DNA from: Hyphomicrobium sp.
GTDB taxonomy: Bacteria > Pseudomonadota > Alphaproteobacteria > Rhizobiales > Hyphomicrobiaceae
Direction of reading: 5' to 3'
Length of the DNA stretch: 64,000 bases
Assembly: GCA_019751875.1 (NCBI GenBank)
Contig: JAIEMV010000004.1
Coordinates: forward strand, 186,001-250,000
The notes below the pieces were generated by a model. That model ran no database searches. It worked only from the letters and a program-made list of their open reading frames with translations, and was not told where the DNA came from. Below, piece after piece: positions 33,879-43,883 of the stretch (position 1 is its first letter; each line of letters opens with the position of its first letter). A program made the position numbers and the translations under genes.

Positions 33879-34202
33879 GGGCGTGATCCTTCGTTGGGAA
33901 TGAAAGCCTGAGATCGAGCCCGCCCGCCCGTTCCACCTCTTTGGACTCAACGCCACTGACACGCGGTCTTTGACCCGCACAGGCACTAGCCGCTCGCGCC
34001 TCCCGCCCGGAATCGCTACACGACCAGGGCCTAACGTGGCCTTCAAAAAGTGGCGGCAAAAAGAGCGGGATAGATCTCTTGGGACGATAACCTGTCAGCA
34101 GAGACGCTTCGTCTGGTGACCTTCTGTTTGGAGGCGTGCTATCGGCACAAGTCATGAGGGGAGTGCACGCTCTCCATGGCTCCAACGACCGCAGGCCCGC
34201 TG
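33879..34202. other. Divergent intergenic region before fumC
   Basis: A 324-bp region between a small leftward gene and fumC. I see no tRNA, repeat or convincing small gene in it. It should hold the promoters for both sides. A GAGGGGAG at about 34158 lies far from the fumC start. Confidence 0.4.
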
Positions 34203-35603
34203 ATGAACACGAAGAGCACGCGCACCGAGACGGATACATTTGGGCCCATCGAGGTCGCCGACGACCGGTATTGGGGCGCGCAGGCGGAGCGCTCGCTCGG
34301 CAACTTCAAGATCGGCGGGGAAAAGCAGCCCAAGCCCATCGTCCGCGCGCTCGGCATCGTGAAGCAGGCGGCTGCCATCACCAACATGGCGCTCGGAAAA
34401 CTTGATCCGAAGCTTGGCGAGGTGATCGTCAAAGCCTCGCAAGAGGTGATCGATGGCGATCTCGACGATCATTTCCCGCTGGTCGTCTGGCAAACGGGCT
34501 CGGGCACGCAATCGAACATGAATGCGAACGAGGTGATCTCCAACCGCTCCATTGAAATGCTGGGCGGCACGGTCGGCTCTAAGAAACCGGTGCATCCGAA
34601 CGATCACGTCAACATGAGCCAATCGTCGAACGACACGTTTCCAACGGCGATGCACGTGGCTTGCGCGGAAGAGGTGGTGCACCGGCTGATCCCGGCGCTC
34701 GAGCATCTGCACACAGCGCTCGATGCCAAAGCCAAGGCTTGGGCTCACATCATCAAGATCGGGCGCACGCATACGCAGGACGCGACGCCGGTGACGCTGG
34801 GGCAGGAATTCTCCGGCTATGCCAAGCAGATCGAGAACGGCATCGCGCGCATCAAGCTGACGCTGCCGTCCCTCATGGAATTGGCGCAAGGCGGGACGGC
34901 GGTGGGAACAGGGCTTGCCTCACCTGTCGGATTTGCCGAGCGCGTCGCCACCGAGATCGCCAAGCTCACCGGCCTGCCGTTCACGTCGGCGCCGAATAAA
35001 TTCGAGGCGCTGGCCGCGCACGACGCGATGGTGATGACGCACGGTGCCATTACGACCGTGGCAATGAGCTGCTTCAAGATCGCCAACGACATTCGCTTTC
35101 TCGGATCGGGGCCACGATCGGGTTTGGGCGAACTGGCATTGCCCGAGAATGAACCGGGGTCATCGATCATGCCCGGGAAAGTAAACCCCACGCAGTGCGA
35201 GGCGCTGACACAGGTGGCCGCACACATCCACGGCAACAACGCGGCGATCGGATTTGCAGGCAGCCAGGGCCACTTCGAACTGAACGTCTTCAATCCGATG
35301 ATGGCGTACAATTTCCTGCAATCGACGCGGCTGCTCGCAGATGCGGCGATCTCGTTCACAGACAACTGCGTCGCGGGTATTGAACCGCGCCTCGACAACA
35401 TCGAGAAGGGCTTGTCCAATTCGCTGATGCTCGTCACGCCGCTGAAGGAAAAGTACGGCTACGACCGCGCCGCGAAGATCGCCAAGACCGCCCACAAGAA
35501 CGGGACCACGCTGCGCGAGGAAGCCATCAAGGACGGCATCCCGGCGGAGGATTTCGACCACATCGTTCGGCCGGAGAAAATGATCGGCCCGGATCCGGTG
35601 TGA
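34203..35603 (+). CDS. fumC: Fumarate hydratase class II
   Basis: A 466-residue enzyme, one residue shorter than E. coli FumC, that interconverts fumarate and malate in the TCA cycle. Clear marks are [20 protein letters not shown] at the N-terminus, [55 protein letters not shown] with the catalytic-type His, and the mobile SS loop [20 protein letters not shown]. It is the iron-independent class. I chose ATG 34203 to fit the family start; ATG 34176 would add nine residues. Confidence 0.96.
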   Translation: MNTKSTRTETDTFGPIEVADDRYWGAQAERSLGNFKIGGEKQPKPIVRALGIVKQAAAITNMALGKLDPKLGEVIVKASQEVIDGDLDDHFPLVVWQTGSGTQSNMNANEVISNRSIEMLGGTVGSKKPVHPNDHVNMSQSSNDTFPTAMHVACAEEVVHRLIPALEHLHTALDAKAKAWAHIIKIGRTHTQDATPVTLGQEFSGYAKQIENGIARIKLTLPSLMELAQGGTAVGTGLASPVGFAERVATEIAKLTGLPFTSAPNKFEALAAHDAMVMTHGAITTVAMSCFKIANDIRFLGSGPRSGLGELALPENEPGSSIMPGKVNPTQCEALTQVAAHIHGNNAAIGFAGSQGHFELNVFNPMMAYNFLQSTRLLADAAISFTDNCVAGIEPRLDNIEKGLSNSLMLVTPLKEKYGYDRAAKIAKTAHKNGTTLREEAIKDGIPAEDFDHIVRPEKMIGPDPV

Positions 35604-35763
35604 TTGTTCGAAGATTTCTCAAACCGGACGCGATCGCGGCGCGTAGTTGCTTCGAGGTAGCGATCTGATCCACACTGAGGCAACTCGTCACCAGTATGAG
35701 CAATGACGGGAGTGCCATTATCCAGGCACTGGACTTGCTCTTTACTGGCATCTGAGGACGCAC

Positions 35764-36006
35764 ATGACCGCCGAGATCATCAATCTCAACAAGGTGCGAA
35801 AAGCGAAGGAGCGTGCCGAGAAGGAGCGTTTGGCGGAGGAAAACCGCATTCGGCACGGGCGCACCAAGGCCGAGCGCGAGCAACAGGATGCTCAGCGGAC
35901 CATCGACGAGGCGCATCTTGAAGGTTCGCGACGCGAAGTGGCTGGTGACGGCTACAAGCGCAGCGGAGAGACCGAGGAGGATCTCGATCCCGGCAGCGTG
36001 TCGTGA
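35764..36006 (+). CDS. DUF4169 family protein
   Basis: An 80-residue, highly charged, helical protein. The opening EIINLNKVRKAKERAEKERL and following NRIRHGRTKAERE match the DUF4169 family, found in alphaproteobacteria. No function is known to me. It overlaps the next gene by 4 bp (GTGA), a ribbon-helix-helix protein gene; the same neighbour pair recurs in related genomes. The charged helix might bind that partner or nucleic acid (inference). Confidence 0.85.
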   Translation: MTAEIINLNKVRKAKERAEKERLAEENRIRHGRTKAEREQQDAQRTIDEAHLEGSRREVAGDGYKRSGETEEDLDPGSVS

Positions 36007-36251
36007 CACGGCCGGTGAAGCGGTCGTTTTCGCTGCGCGGCCATCAGACGTCGATCTCGCTCGAACAACCGTTCTGGGATGCGCTGAAGGAAGCCGCTGA
36101 GAAGGAAGGTAAGACCACGGCTGCCATCGTCGCCGAGATCGATGAAAAGCGCGGTAATTCGGGACTATCGAGTGCGGTGAGGATGTGGATCCTCGCCTAT
36201 TTTCGCGGCCGCCATGCGGCGCTGAGCTATGACGGCGGCAACCGCGACTGA
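36003..36251 (+). CDS. Ribbon-helix-helix domain protein
   Basis: An 82-residue protein of the RHH_4 type: VKRSFSLRGHQTSISLEQPF forms the strand, and WDALKEAAEKEGKTTAAIVA with VRMWILAYFRGR give the helices. Such folds dimerise and usually bind DNA, though for this family DNA targets are unproven. GTG start overlapping the stop of the DUF4169 gene indicates translational coupling. It converges on the AsmA gene with a 16-bp gap. Confidence 0.85.
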   Translation: MTRPVKRSFSLRGHQTSISLEQPFWDALKEAAEKEGKTTAAIVAEIDEKRGNSGLSSAVRMWILAYFRGRHAALSYDGGNRD

Positions 36252-36267
36252 ACGTTCGACGCCGAAC

Positions 36268-39200
36268 CTACTGGTAGGGCGAGATCTGAAAAGGCTGCCA
36301 GCTGTTGGCTGGCTTCTTCTTCGGCTGCGGCTGGACTTGCACGCGCGGCTTGGCTTCAGGCGGTGGTTCTGCGGCCGGCGTGGCCTCTGCTGCTGCGGCC
36401 GCTTTCGGATCGATGGCCGCCGCGCCGTCAACAGGGACGGGAACTGGTTGGGCCGCGGACTGCGGCGGCTGTGCGGACGTCCCAGGGAGCAGTTTCTGCT
36501 CCAATTCGCGCTGGCGCCTCTGGCGTTCGGCTTCGGCCGCCTGCTGGCGTTCGCGCTCCTTACGCGCGCGCTCTTCATCAAGGCGGCGCAGGCGCTCCAG
36601 TTCGTCAACGTCGCGTTCCATGCGGCGAACGGTGAGTTCGCGTTCCAGCGCTTCGGTTTGGACCGTGGGAGCGAGCGTGCCCAGATCGGCGAGGCGCCCC
36701 GTGTAGACGACGGCGACCGGCGGCAGCAACGTGCGGGAGACGGGGACAGGAGCCGGGGCCGAGGCTGTGGCTGACTTGCCCGCCGTCGCCGCGCCGGCGA
36801 CGCTTGGCTCGGCGCGTGTTCGCCCCTTGCCCTCGATCTTCCAGACGCTGTCGAGAACGAACGTCTGCAGATCGAGCACAGTGTCAAACGTGGCGCGGCC
36901 CTCCGCGGTATCGACCTGCACGCGATCGAGCTTCAGGAGGCCGTCTGCGACGTTCACCGGCACCGTGACCTTGCCGAGCTTCAATTGGGTGGCTTTGAGA
37001 GCGGATCGAACAGCATTTTGCAACGGTTCGCCGGTCATGACGCCTTTGGCCTGAAGCGCCTGATCAGCGACTTCGGTCACGGCGCGCGGGGCCACGCCCG
37101 ACAGCGTCACGTCGCCAAGCTGCAAAGTGCCTTTGCCGGTCATGGACGCGATCATCGCCGCTGGCGAAAGCGCGCGGCCGTCGAAGTTGACATCCAAGGA
37201 GGCCACGTCGCCGTCGATGGCGTCGTCAGCGCCGCTTTCCGCGCTGCCCTTGCTGGAAATCGAAATTCCGAGCCTGCCCGCGATCGTGGCGCCGGCGGGC
37301 AGCTTCTCGAGGGTGAACGCCGCGACGGCCTTGCCACCAAGCATGGCCCCTTCCAGGCGTTCAACGTTCAGTTTGCCCGGCTTGAACACCACGTCGAAGC
37401 GGGCGTCCTTCATAGCTAGACCAGGTTCCAGAGACAGCGATCTCACGCCAGCTTTGAGCGTGCCGGTGACGTCATCGAGCGGGCCGAAATCAAAGGCTGC
37501 CTCGGGCCAGATCTTGGCGGGTATCGTGGCGACAACGGGGGCATCAGATTCGCCGCGGCGGCGGCGGGCGGGGGCAGCGGGCAATTCGATCGGGGCTTCG
37601 GCTTTTGGGGGAGCTGCGGACAACGCCGTCAAAAGCCCAGGAAGCGAGGCTTTATCGGCGGACAGATCGGCTTCGACCGTCGCCGGCGCATCGGCGTCGG
37701 CGGCCGCAGCATAGGTCAGCACGCCCGACACTGCTGCGTCGCCAATCTTCAAGGCAGGACTGGCGAGTGTCAGCTTGGCACCGTCATGCGCGGCGGCGAT
37801 CGTGCCCGAGACCGGCAGGCTTCCAGCGCCGGGCCCGATCGAAAGGCCGGCAAGCATCAGGACGCGGCCGAAATCCTGAGCTGCGACGCGGATATCGCCC
37901 TTGGCCGTCGTGAGCCCCGTGTCGGGGACCCTGACGCGGCCGTTGAACTCGAGTTCGACCGTTTCCGCGCTGAGTTCCGCGACGGCAACCAATCCATCGG
38001 CGGCCGTACCGGCTGCCTTGACGAAGACTTTGCCCGGGCGGGCGTCTCCTGTCTTGCTCTTCGTGCCGGAGACCTGATCGAGGAAGCCGTACACATCGGG
38101 CGTCTCGATTTGCGCTGTGATGTCCGCCGGCGCTGTTCGCCATTCGCCGCGCGCCGCATCGATGCGGGCTTCGGCCACCACGCGTCCGCCGCGCAATGTT
38201 CCGTCGAGCGTCACATCGACGGCTGCCTCTTTGCGCTCTCCGAATGAGAACGTGGTCGCGACACGCCACGGCGTCAGCCCCGACCATCGGTTGAGCTTGG
38301 CGTCGATATCGGGCGGCAGGTCGACAAGATCGGACAGCGTTGCCATGGCCTCAGCCGAAGGCGCCTCGATGACGCCGCGCAAGCTGCCGCTCGTTTTGTC
38401 GGGCACGTCGGCGGCAGCGCCTTCCAAATCAACAGCCAGACCACCTTTGGAGACAAATCTGAGTTTGGGTACGGTCAGTGCGCCCTTCTGCAGCGACACG
38501 TCGAGATGCACGTTTTCCAGCTTGCGCTCACCGTCGATCAGTTGACCGGCCTTGATGTCGAAGGACACGTCAGACCCGAAGAGGCCGTCACCGGATTTGG
38601 CTTCTGCATCACGTTCGGCCGCATTGCCGTCACCGGTGAGAAGCCGGCGCAGGCCGCGCAGCCCGGGATTTCCGGGCCAGAGATCTTCCAGATCGATCTT
38701 CTCGCCCTCGAGAGCCACGGCGAGACGGCGCGGCTCGGTGAGACCAAGCCGCACTTCGCCAATGACGGGCGTGCCCGAAACTTCCGCCGAGGCGTCAGTC
38801 AATTCGATCGCTTTGTCGTCAAGCTTGAGATTACCGGCAATGGCGAACGGACCGTCGCTGCGTGAGCGACTGAAGGGATTATCGCCAAAGCCCCAGGTGG
38901 CGAACCGCGTGAGACTTTGGCCCGACAGGGCCATGGTGCCGGTGAATGAGCGCGCGCCTTGCGCTCCATCCAGAACGCCGTCGAGGGCGAGGTTGGTTCC
39001 CCCCGGCAAGCTGGCGCGAACATCCTTCAATTCCAGCGGACCGCCGTTGCGCGACGCCTTAAGCTCCAGGCCGCTCACTGACTGCTTGCCGAGGCTGACT
39101 TGATCGACCGCGATCGCAATGTCGGTACCGGCCGAGGCCGGCAGTTGATCGACGAGGCGATCGAACAGCGTATGGGCAAGCTCCAGCGGAATGGCGCCTG

Positions 39201-40245
39201 AGGCAGCGGACTCACTCGCCGTCAGCTGGTCGAGATCGAGCCATTTGGAACTGAGTTCCAAATCGACCTTCATCTGATCTGTCCAAGTGATGGACGATCG
39301 TCCAGAGATCAGCTGCGGCAGTCCGCCACCCTGCTCCAAGGAGATGGCAATGTCGTCGAGCTTCACGCGGCCGGCTTCGGAGGCCACTTTCGCCGTCACG
39401 TCAAAAAAGGCACTCGGTTTGGCGGGTGTGACTATTGGTTGGGTCGACTGGGCGCCGGCTTCAGCCACGGGGCTCACGGCAAAGCCGGCGGTGGAAATGC
39501 GCGCGGCCAAGTTTCCTTCGATCGTCACCGCGTCCGCCAAATCACGTGCCGTACCTTCGAGGGTATAGCTGTTGGTGGTGGCGGGAACCGTAATGTTTGT
39601 CTTGAAACGGAGATCGCCGTTGGGGTCGCGAGGAGCCGTATTGAACCGCACCTCGCGCTTCTCGCCGTGCCAAAGCGCCGTGCCGCGATACCGGAATGGC
39701 CCTTCGGCCGTATCGGCGGAAACTTCGCCGTTGATGCCGTCGATACGGGCCAGTTCGACGCCGTTGGGGCCGGAGAGACCAAGACTGCCATCGGTGATCG
39801 CAACAGAGCGGAACGTGATATCTTGTGGGACGAAGGAGAACCGGCCCGGCGCCACCTTGAGTGAGGCGAGCGTCGACCTGCCCTGGGCATCGATCGCCAA
39901 CTCCAGGACTGGTTTCACGATCTGCGCGTCACGTGCTTCGACGATGCCTTTGAGCAGCGGGGGCACGGACAGCCACATCGTGAAGCCGTCGGCGCGGAAC
40001 AGCGGGCGGCCCGTCTCTTCGCCGATCGCCCCGCCGATGCGCAGTTTTTCGGCGTGAACATAGGGTGAGGGAAGTAACCGCAGGCTGACGTTGCCTTGCA
40101 CGCGCACTTCGCGGCCGAGCATCCGCGAGGCTTCCTCCTCGAAAACGCCGCGAAAGCCGTTCCAGTCGATCACATAGGGCAAGCCGAACAGTGCCGCGAG
40201 CACGACGATCAAAAAGCCACCGATATAAACCAACAGGTTGTTCAT
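36268..40245 (-). CDS. AsmA-family protein, very large
   Basis: A 1325-residue protein with an N-terminal membrane anchor (LLVYIGGFLIVVLAALFGLPY) followed by the AsmA domain (EEEASRMLGREVRVQGNVSL). A long repetitive beta-rich body in the periplasm has phrases such as LDDIAISLEQGGGLPQLISG. A C-terminal AsmA domain around residues 1060-1170 includes GTLQLGDVTLSGVAPRAVTE. The last 200 residues are a charged coiled segment (RRMERDVDELERLRRLDEER) and a Pro/Ala-rich tail. AsmA-like proteins act in outer-membrane homeostasis, probably as lipid-transfer bridges. The size is within the larger AsmA members. Confidence 0.88.
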   Translation of the reverse strand: MNNLLVYIGGFLIVVLAALFGLPYVIDWNGFRGVFEEEASRMLGREVRVQGNVSLRLLPSPYVHAEKLRIGGAIGEETGRPLFRADGFTMWLSVPPLLKGIVEARDAQIVKPVLELAIDAQGRSTLASLKVAPGRFSFVPQDITFRSVAITDGSLGLSGPNGVELARIDGINGEVSADTAEGPFRYRGTALWHGEKREVRFNTAPRDPNGDLRFKTNITVPATTNSYTLEGTARDLADAVTIEGNLAARISTAGFAVSPVAEAGAQSTQPIVTPAKPSAFFDVTAKVASEAGRVKLDDIAISLEQGGGLPQLISGRSSITWTDQMKVDLELSSKWLDLDQLTASESAASGAIPLELAHTLFDRLVDQLPASAGTDIAIAVDQVSLGKQSVSGLELKASRNGGPLELKDVRASLPGGTNLALDGVLDGAQGARSFTGTMALSGQSLTRFATWGFGDNPFSRSRSDGPFAIAGNLKLDDKAIELTDASAEVSGTPVIGEVRLGLTEPRRLAVALEGEKIDLEDLWPGNPGLRGLRRLLTGDGNAAERDAEAKSGDGLFGSDVSFDIKAGQLIDGERKLENVHLDVSLQKGALTVPKLRFVSKGGLAVDLEGAAADVPDKTSGSLRGVIEAPSAEAMATLSDLVDLPPDIDAKLNRWSGLTPWRVATTFSFGERKEAAVDVTLDGTLRGGRVVAEARIDAARGEWRTAPADITAQIETPDVYGFLDQVSGTKSKTGDARPGKVFVKAAGTAADGLVAVAELSAETVELEFNGRVRVPDTGLTTAKGDIRVAAQDFGRVLMLAGLSIGPGAGSLPVSGTIAAAHDGAKLTLASPALKIGDAAVSGVLTYAAAADADAPATVEADLSADKASLPGLLTALSAAPPKAEAPIELPAAPARRRRGESDAPVVATIPAKIWPEAAFDFGPLDDVTGTLKAGVRSLSLEPGLAMKDARFDVVFKPGKLNVERLEGAMLGGKAVAAFTLEKLPAGATIAGRLGISISSKGSAESGADDAIDGDVASLDVNFDGRALSPAAMIASMTGKGTLQLGDVTLSGVAPRAVTEVADQALQAKGVMTGEPLQNAVRSALKATQLKLGKVTVPVNVADGLLKLDRVQVDTAEGRATFDTVLDLQTFVLDSVWKIEGKGRTRAEPSVAGAATAGKSATASAPAPVPVSRTLLPPVAVVYTGRLADLGTLAPTVQTEALERELTVRRMERDVDELERLRRLDEERARKERERQQAAEAERQRRQRELEQKLLPGTSAQPPQSAAQPVPVPVDGAAAIDPKAAAAAEATPAAEPPPEAKPRVQVQPQPKKKPANSWQPFQISPYQ

Positions 40246-40594
40246 GTGTTCGGTCTTGTCTGCACCAGGCCTTCAACATCGGGTGCGGGCACGCAGCACC
40301 GAATCACAAACCGCCCGTGGGCGCAACGAAACGCCTCGTCGCCGTCAGCTTGGCCCCGCCTGGATTGTGCCCACGCAAGCGTGCCGGAACTGAGACCAAA
40401 AGCGGACGTTGCGAGGCGGTGCGCGACCATACCCGAAACATCCCTCATTCTGAACTGAAAAGCCTAGCATATCCCTCGAAACAGGGGGGGCGGGTCCCCA
40501 TATCCGACGGGTGCGCGGCGGTTTGCGGCCGCAAGGACATGTGGAGAACGCTGAGGGCCCATTCTGGCCACTCGCTGCGTGGTATACGGGCTCT
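40246..40594. other. Divergent intergenic region between the AsmA gene and uvrD
   Basis: A 349-bp region with no gene I can support. Its sequence is GC-rich near both ends, with a slightly AT-richer zone around 40440-40490 that may hold the rightward promoter. I found no GTTC-N7-GTTC motif, the SOS box of alphaproteobacteria. Confidence 0.4.
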
Positions 40595-43018
40595 ATGACA
40601 CATCCTTCCCATCCGCGCCGTGAGCCCCAGCCGGGCACAGGACCCGCGGACGGCGATGATCCGCCGTTCGATCTCCCCGAGGCGCCCGCCGCGAAGCGGC
40701 CGTCGATTTCCGCACGTGCCCTGGCGCGTGCCGATGCGCCATACCTGTCCGCGCTTAATCCTGAACAGCGTGCGGCGGTAGAAGCCCTCGATGGTCCCGT
40801 TCTTGTGCTCGCCGGTGCCGGTACGGGTAAGACACGTGTGCTCACCACCCGCATTTCTCACATTCTATCCACGGGACGCGCGTACCCGTCGCAGATCCTC
40901 GCCGTGACGTTCACCAACAAGGCCGCGCGAGAGATGAAGGAGCGTATCGGCCACCTGGTCGGCGGCACCGTGGAGGGCATGCCTTGGCTCGGCACGTTTC
41001 ACTCGATCGGCGTCAAGATTCTTCGGCGGCACGCCGAACTGGTCGGACTGAAATCTCAGTTCACAATTCTCGATACCGACGACCAGCTACGCCTGATGAA
41101 GCAGGTGATTGAAGCCGAGGGGCTCGATAAAGACCGGTGGCCGGCTCGCCAGCTCGCCAACCTCATCGACAGCTGGAAAAACCGCGGGTTGACGCCGGAC
41201 AAGGTTCCGCAGGGTGAAGGGTTCGCCTTCGCCGCCGGCAAGGGTGCGAAACTGTATGCGGCCTATCAGCAGCGGCTGAAGGATCTCAACGCCTGCGACT
41301 TCGGCGATCTGCTATTGGAGAATCTGCGACTCTTTCGCGAGCATCCGGACGTGCTGGCCGATTATCATCGGCGCTTCCGCTTCATTTTGGTGGACGAGTA
41401 TCAGGATACCAACATCGCGCAGTACCTTTGGCTGCGGATGCTAGCGCAGGGCTGTCCGAACATCTGCTGCGTCGGCGACGACGACCAGTCGATCTACGGT
41501 TGGCGCGGCGCGGAGGTCGACAACATCCTGCGGTTCGAACTCGATTTCCCCGGCGCAACCGTCATCCGGCTGGAGCGCAACTATCGCTCGACAGGGCATA
41601 TCTTGGGCGCGGCTGCCGGTCTCATTGCGCAGAACAAGGGCCGACTCGGCAAGACGCTCTTCACCGACGACGCTCTGGGTAATCTCGTCACGGTCACCGG
41701 TGTATGGGATGACGAGGAAGAAGCGCGCTCGGTCACCGACGAGATCGAGCGGCTGCGCAAGAACGGCCATTCGCTCAATCAGATCGCGGTCCTCGTGCGG
41801 GCTTCTGCGCAGATGCGCGCGATGGAAGACCGTTTCATCACGGTCGGGCTCCCTTATCGCGTGATCGGAGGGCCGCGCTTCTATGAGCGGCAGGAAGTCA
41901 AGGATGCGATCGCGTATCTGGAAGTCACTGCGAACCCGTCGAACGATTTGAAATTCGAGCGGATCGTCAACGTACCCAAGCGCGGCCTTGGCGATACTTC
42001 TGTCAAGCGCGTGCATGAACTGGCGCGTGCGACCGGCGTGTCGATGTTCGATGCGGCGCGCGAGATCATCACCACGGAAGAGTTGCCGGGCAAGGCGCGC
42101 AAGGCGCTGACCGACCTCATCCGCTCGTTCGAGCGGTGGCGCGGCCAGATCGATGGTTTGAAGCACACCGAGCTGGCCGAACTGATCCTCGACGAGAGCG
42201 GCTACACGGCCATGTGGCAGGCGGACAAGAGCCCGCAGGCCCAGAGCCGGCTCGATAACTTAAAGGAACTCGTGCGCTTCATGCACGATTTCGAGAATCT
42301 ATCCGGATTCCTCGAGCACGTTTCGCTGGTCATGGATGCGGACAAATCCAATGACGGCGATCGCGTCTCCATCATGACACTGCACGCGGCCAAGGGGCTC
42401 GAATTCGACACCGTGTTTCTCACCGGCTGGGAAGAGGGGTTGTTTCCGCATCAGCGGGCGCTGGATGAGCAGGGAGCGGCGGGACTGGAGGAAGAACGAA
42501 GGCTCGCCTACGTCGGCATCACGCGGGCGCGCAAGCAGGCGCATGTTTCATTCGCGCAGAACCGTCGTTTGCGCGGGCTGTTCCAGGCCGCTACGCCGTC
42601 GCGTTTCGTCGATGAATTGCCGGAAGCGCACGTGGAAGTGCGGGAAGCAAAAAGCCCGTTCGGCGGTGCATACGCCAATCCGGCGAGCCTCTATGGCAAC
42701 CCTTATGGACGCTCGCGCTTCGACGATGCACAGCCGCAATTCCGTTCGTCCTATTCGACGCCGGGATGGCAGCGGGCTCAAACGGCGCGAGGACAGCCAC
42801 AGCCTTCTTCACCGTCGCAGCGGGCGCCGCTGACGATCGAGGGACAACTCGTGGCGTCGTCGACGGCGGAGGGGGCCGGGTACAAGACGGGCGACCGGGT
42901 GTTCCATTCCAAGTTCGGCGAGGGTCGTGTGGCCGAGGTCGATGGCAACAAGCTCACCATCGAGTTCAAGACAGCGGGCCGCAAACGGGTCGTGGACAGC
43001 TTCGTGAGACCGATCTGA
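40595..43018 (+). CDS. uvrD: ATP-dependent DNA helicase UvrD/PcrA
   Basis: An 807-residue superfamily-1 helicase. Motifs seen in order are Q-motif region LNPEQRAAVEAL, Walker A LAGAGTGKTRVL, ILAVTFTNKAAREMKER, LVDEYQDTN (motif II), GDDDQSIYGWRGAE (motif III), RLERNYRST (motif IV), and VSIMTLHAAKGLEFDTVFL. EEERRLAYVGITRARK gives motif VI. The last 45 residues form a Tudor-like clamp (GYKTGDRVFHSKFGEGRVAE) seen in PcrA/UvrD proteins that binds RNA polymerase. It unwinds DNA in excision and mismatch repair. I chose ATG 40595; an upstream GTG would add a non-conserved leader. Confidence 0.95.
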   Translation: MTHPSHPRREPQPGTGPADGDDPPFDLPEAPAAKRPSISARALARADAPYLSALNPEQRAAVEALDGPVLVLAGAGTGKTRVLTTRISHILSTGRAYPSQILAVTFTNKAAREMKERIGHLVGGTVEGMPWLGTFHSIGVKILRRHAELVGLKSQFTILDTDDQLRLMKQVIEAEGLDKDRWPARQLANLIDSWKNRGLTPDKVPQGEGFAFAAGKGAKLYAAYQQRLKDLNACDFGDLLLENLRLFREHPDVLADYHRRFRFILVDEYQDTNIAQYLWLRMLAQGCPNICCVGDDDQSIYGWRGAEVDNILRFELDFPGATVIRLERNYRSTGHILGAAAGLIAQNKGRLGKTLFTDDALGNLVTVTGVWDDEEEARSVTDEIERLRKNGHSLNQIAVLVRASAQMRAMEDRFITVGLPYRVIGGPRFYERQEVKDAIAYLEVTANPSNDLKFERIVNVPKRGLGDTSVKRVHELARATGVSMFDAAREIITTEELPGKARKALTDLIRSFERWRGQIDGLKHTELAELILDESGYTAMWQADKSPQAQSRLDNLKELVRFMHDFENLSGFLEHVSLVMDADKSNDGDRVSIMTLHAAKGLEFDTVFLTGWEEGLFPHQRALDEQGAAGLEEERRLAYVGITRARKQAHVSFAQNRRLRGLFQAATPSRFVDELPEAHVEVREAKSPFGGAYANPASLYGNPYGRSRFDDAQPQFRSSYSTPGWQRAQTARGQPQPSSPSQRAPLTIEGQLVASSTAEGAGYKTGDRVFHSKFGEGRVAEVDGNKLTIEFKTAGRKRVVDSFVRPI

Positions 43019-43194
43019 GAACCAAAGCAGAAGCTCACGGGCGGCTGCAGGAAGAAATTGGTCATGCACCAACGCGCCAGCTTTTCGTCCGCGCGAGCAG
43101 AACTTACGGGCTGCGCAAGTCATAATTCGACCACGCAGCCGCTGCATTGCTTTGCATCGGGGCACGTTTCGGGTTCACGGAGTGGGAGCGTCAC

Positions 43195-43800
43195 ATGGTA
43201 TTTCATCGCAAGTCCGAACCGGCTGCGCCGCCGGCCAAAGCAACGGTCGTGCCGGCTGGGCAAAAACCAGTAGCCCAGCATCTTGCGGCACAAAACATGG
43301 CCTCGCAAATGAGTGGGTCACCGGCTTTCGGTTCCGGGCCGGGCCACAACTACGGACTGATGGAGGAATCGCTCATCGGGAGCGATCTCAGTATCGAAGG
43401 ACAATCGATCACCATCCGCTGCAAGGGGACTTTGCGCGTCAACGGGAATATCCAGGCGGACCTGCATTCGCGCCAACTCGATGTGGGACGCGAGGCGATC
43501 GTGACCGGCTCGATCACGGCGGAGGCGGTCGAAGTCCATGGACGAGTGAACGGAGCCATTCTCTCAAACAAGGTCGTGCTGCATGCGACCGCCGAAGTCG
43601 AGGGCGACATTGCGGCTGAGTTTTTGGCTATCGAGCAAGGGGCGAGCTTTGATGGCCGCTCGCGGCGGGTGCGCGATGCATCCGAAATCGTGCCGCAGAC
43701 CGAATCCGCAGCTGCCGTTCCGATCAGCAAGCCGTCCGCGAATGGGTATGGCGAGCATCTGAATGGATCGGCCGTGCCGGCTTCTCAGACATTCTCCTGA
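43195..43800 (+). CDS. Bactofilin (polymer-forming cytoskeletal protein)
   Basis: A 201-residue protein with the bactofilin beta-helix in the middle (about residues 55-150). Regular repeats include SDLSIEGQSITIRCKGTLRV, NGNIQADLHSRQLDVGREAI, VTGSITAEAVEVHGRVNGAI and VEGDIAAEFLAIEQGASFDG. Flexible tails flank it at both ends. Bactofilins polymerise without nucleotide and place cell-wall enzymes, for instance at stalks; that would suit a budding or prosthecate organism (inference). The ATG at 43195 has a GGGAG 6-7 nt upstream. It is monocistronic with a strong terminator after it. Confidence 0.92.
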   Translation: MVFHRKSEPAAPPAKATVVPAGQKPVAQHLAAQNMASQMSGSPAFGSGPGHNYGLMEESLIGSDLSIEGQSITIRCKGTLRVNGNIQADLHSRQLDVGREAIVTGSITAEAVEVHGRVNGAILSNKVVLHATAEVEGDIAAEFLAIEQGASFDGRSRRVRDASEIVPQTESAAAVPISKPSANGYGEHLNGSAVPASQTFS

Positions 43801-43828
43801 TCTTCCGCCAGCGTCGACTCAAGACTCG

Positions 43829-43866
43829 AAAAGCCCGGCTCGATCTGACGATCTTGCCGGGCTTTT
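43829..43866. terminator. Bidirectional rho-independent terminator
   Basis: An 11-bp inverted repeat (AAAAGCCCGGC and GCCGGGCTTTT) with a 16-nt loop lies between convergent genes, 28 bp after the bactofilin stop. The A and T ends provide a U tract in both directions. Confidence 0.88.
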
Positions 43867-43883
43867 GCGTGCGCAAGAGGGTC

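Noticed and set aside
36268-40245. Many long plus-strand frames within the AsmA gene
   Set aside because: High G+C content opens antisense frames; none has a recognisable domain, and the AsmA frame is continuous.
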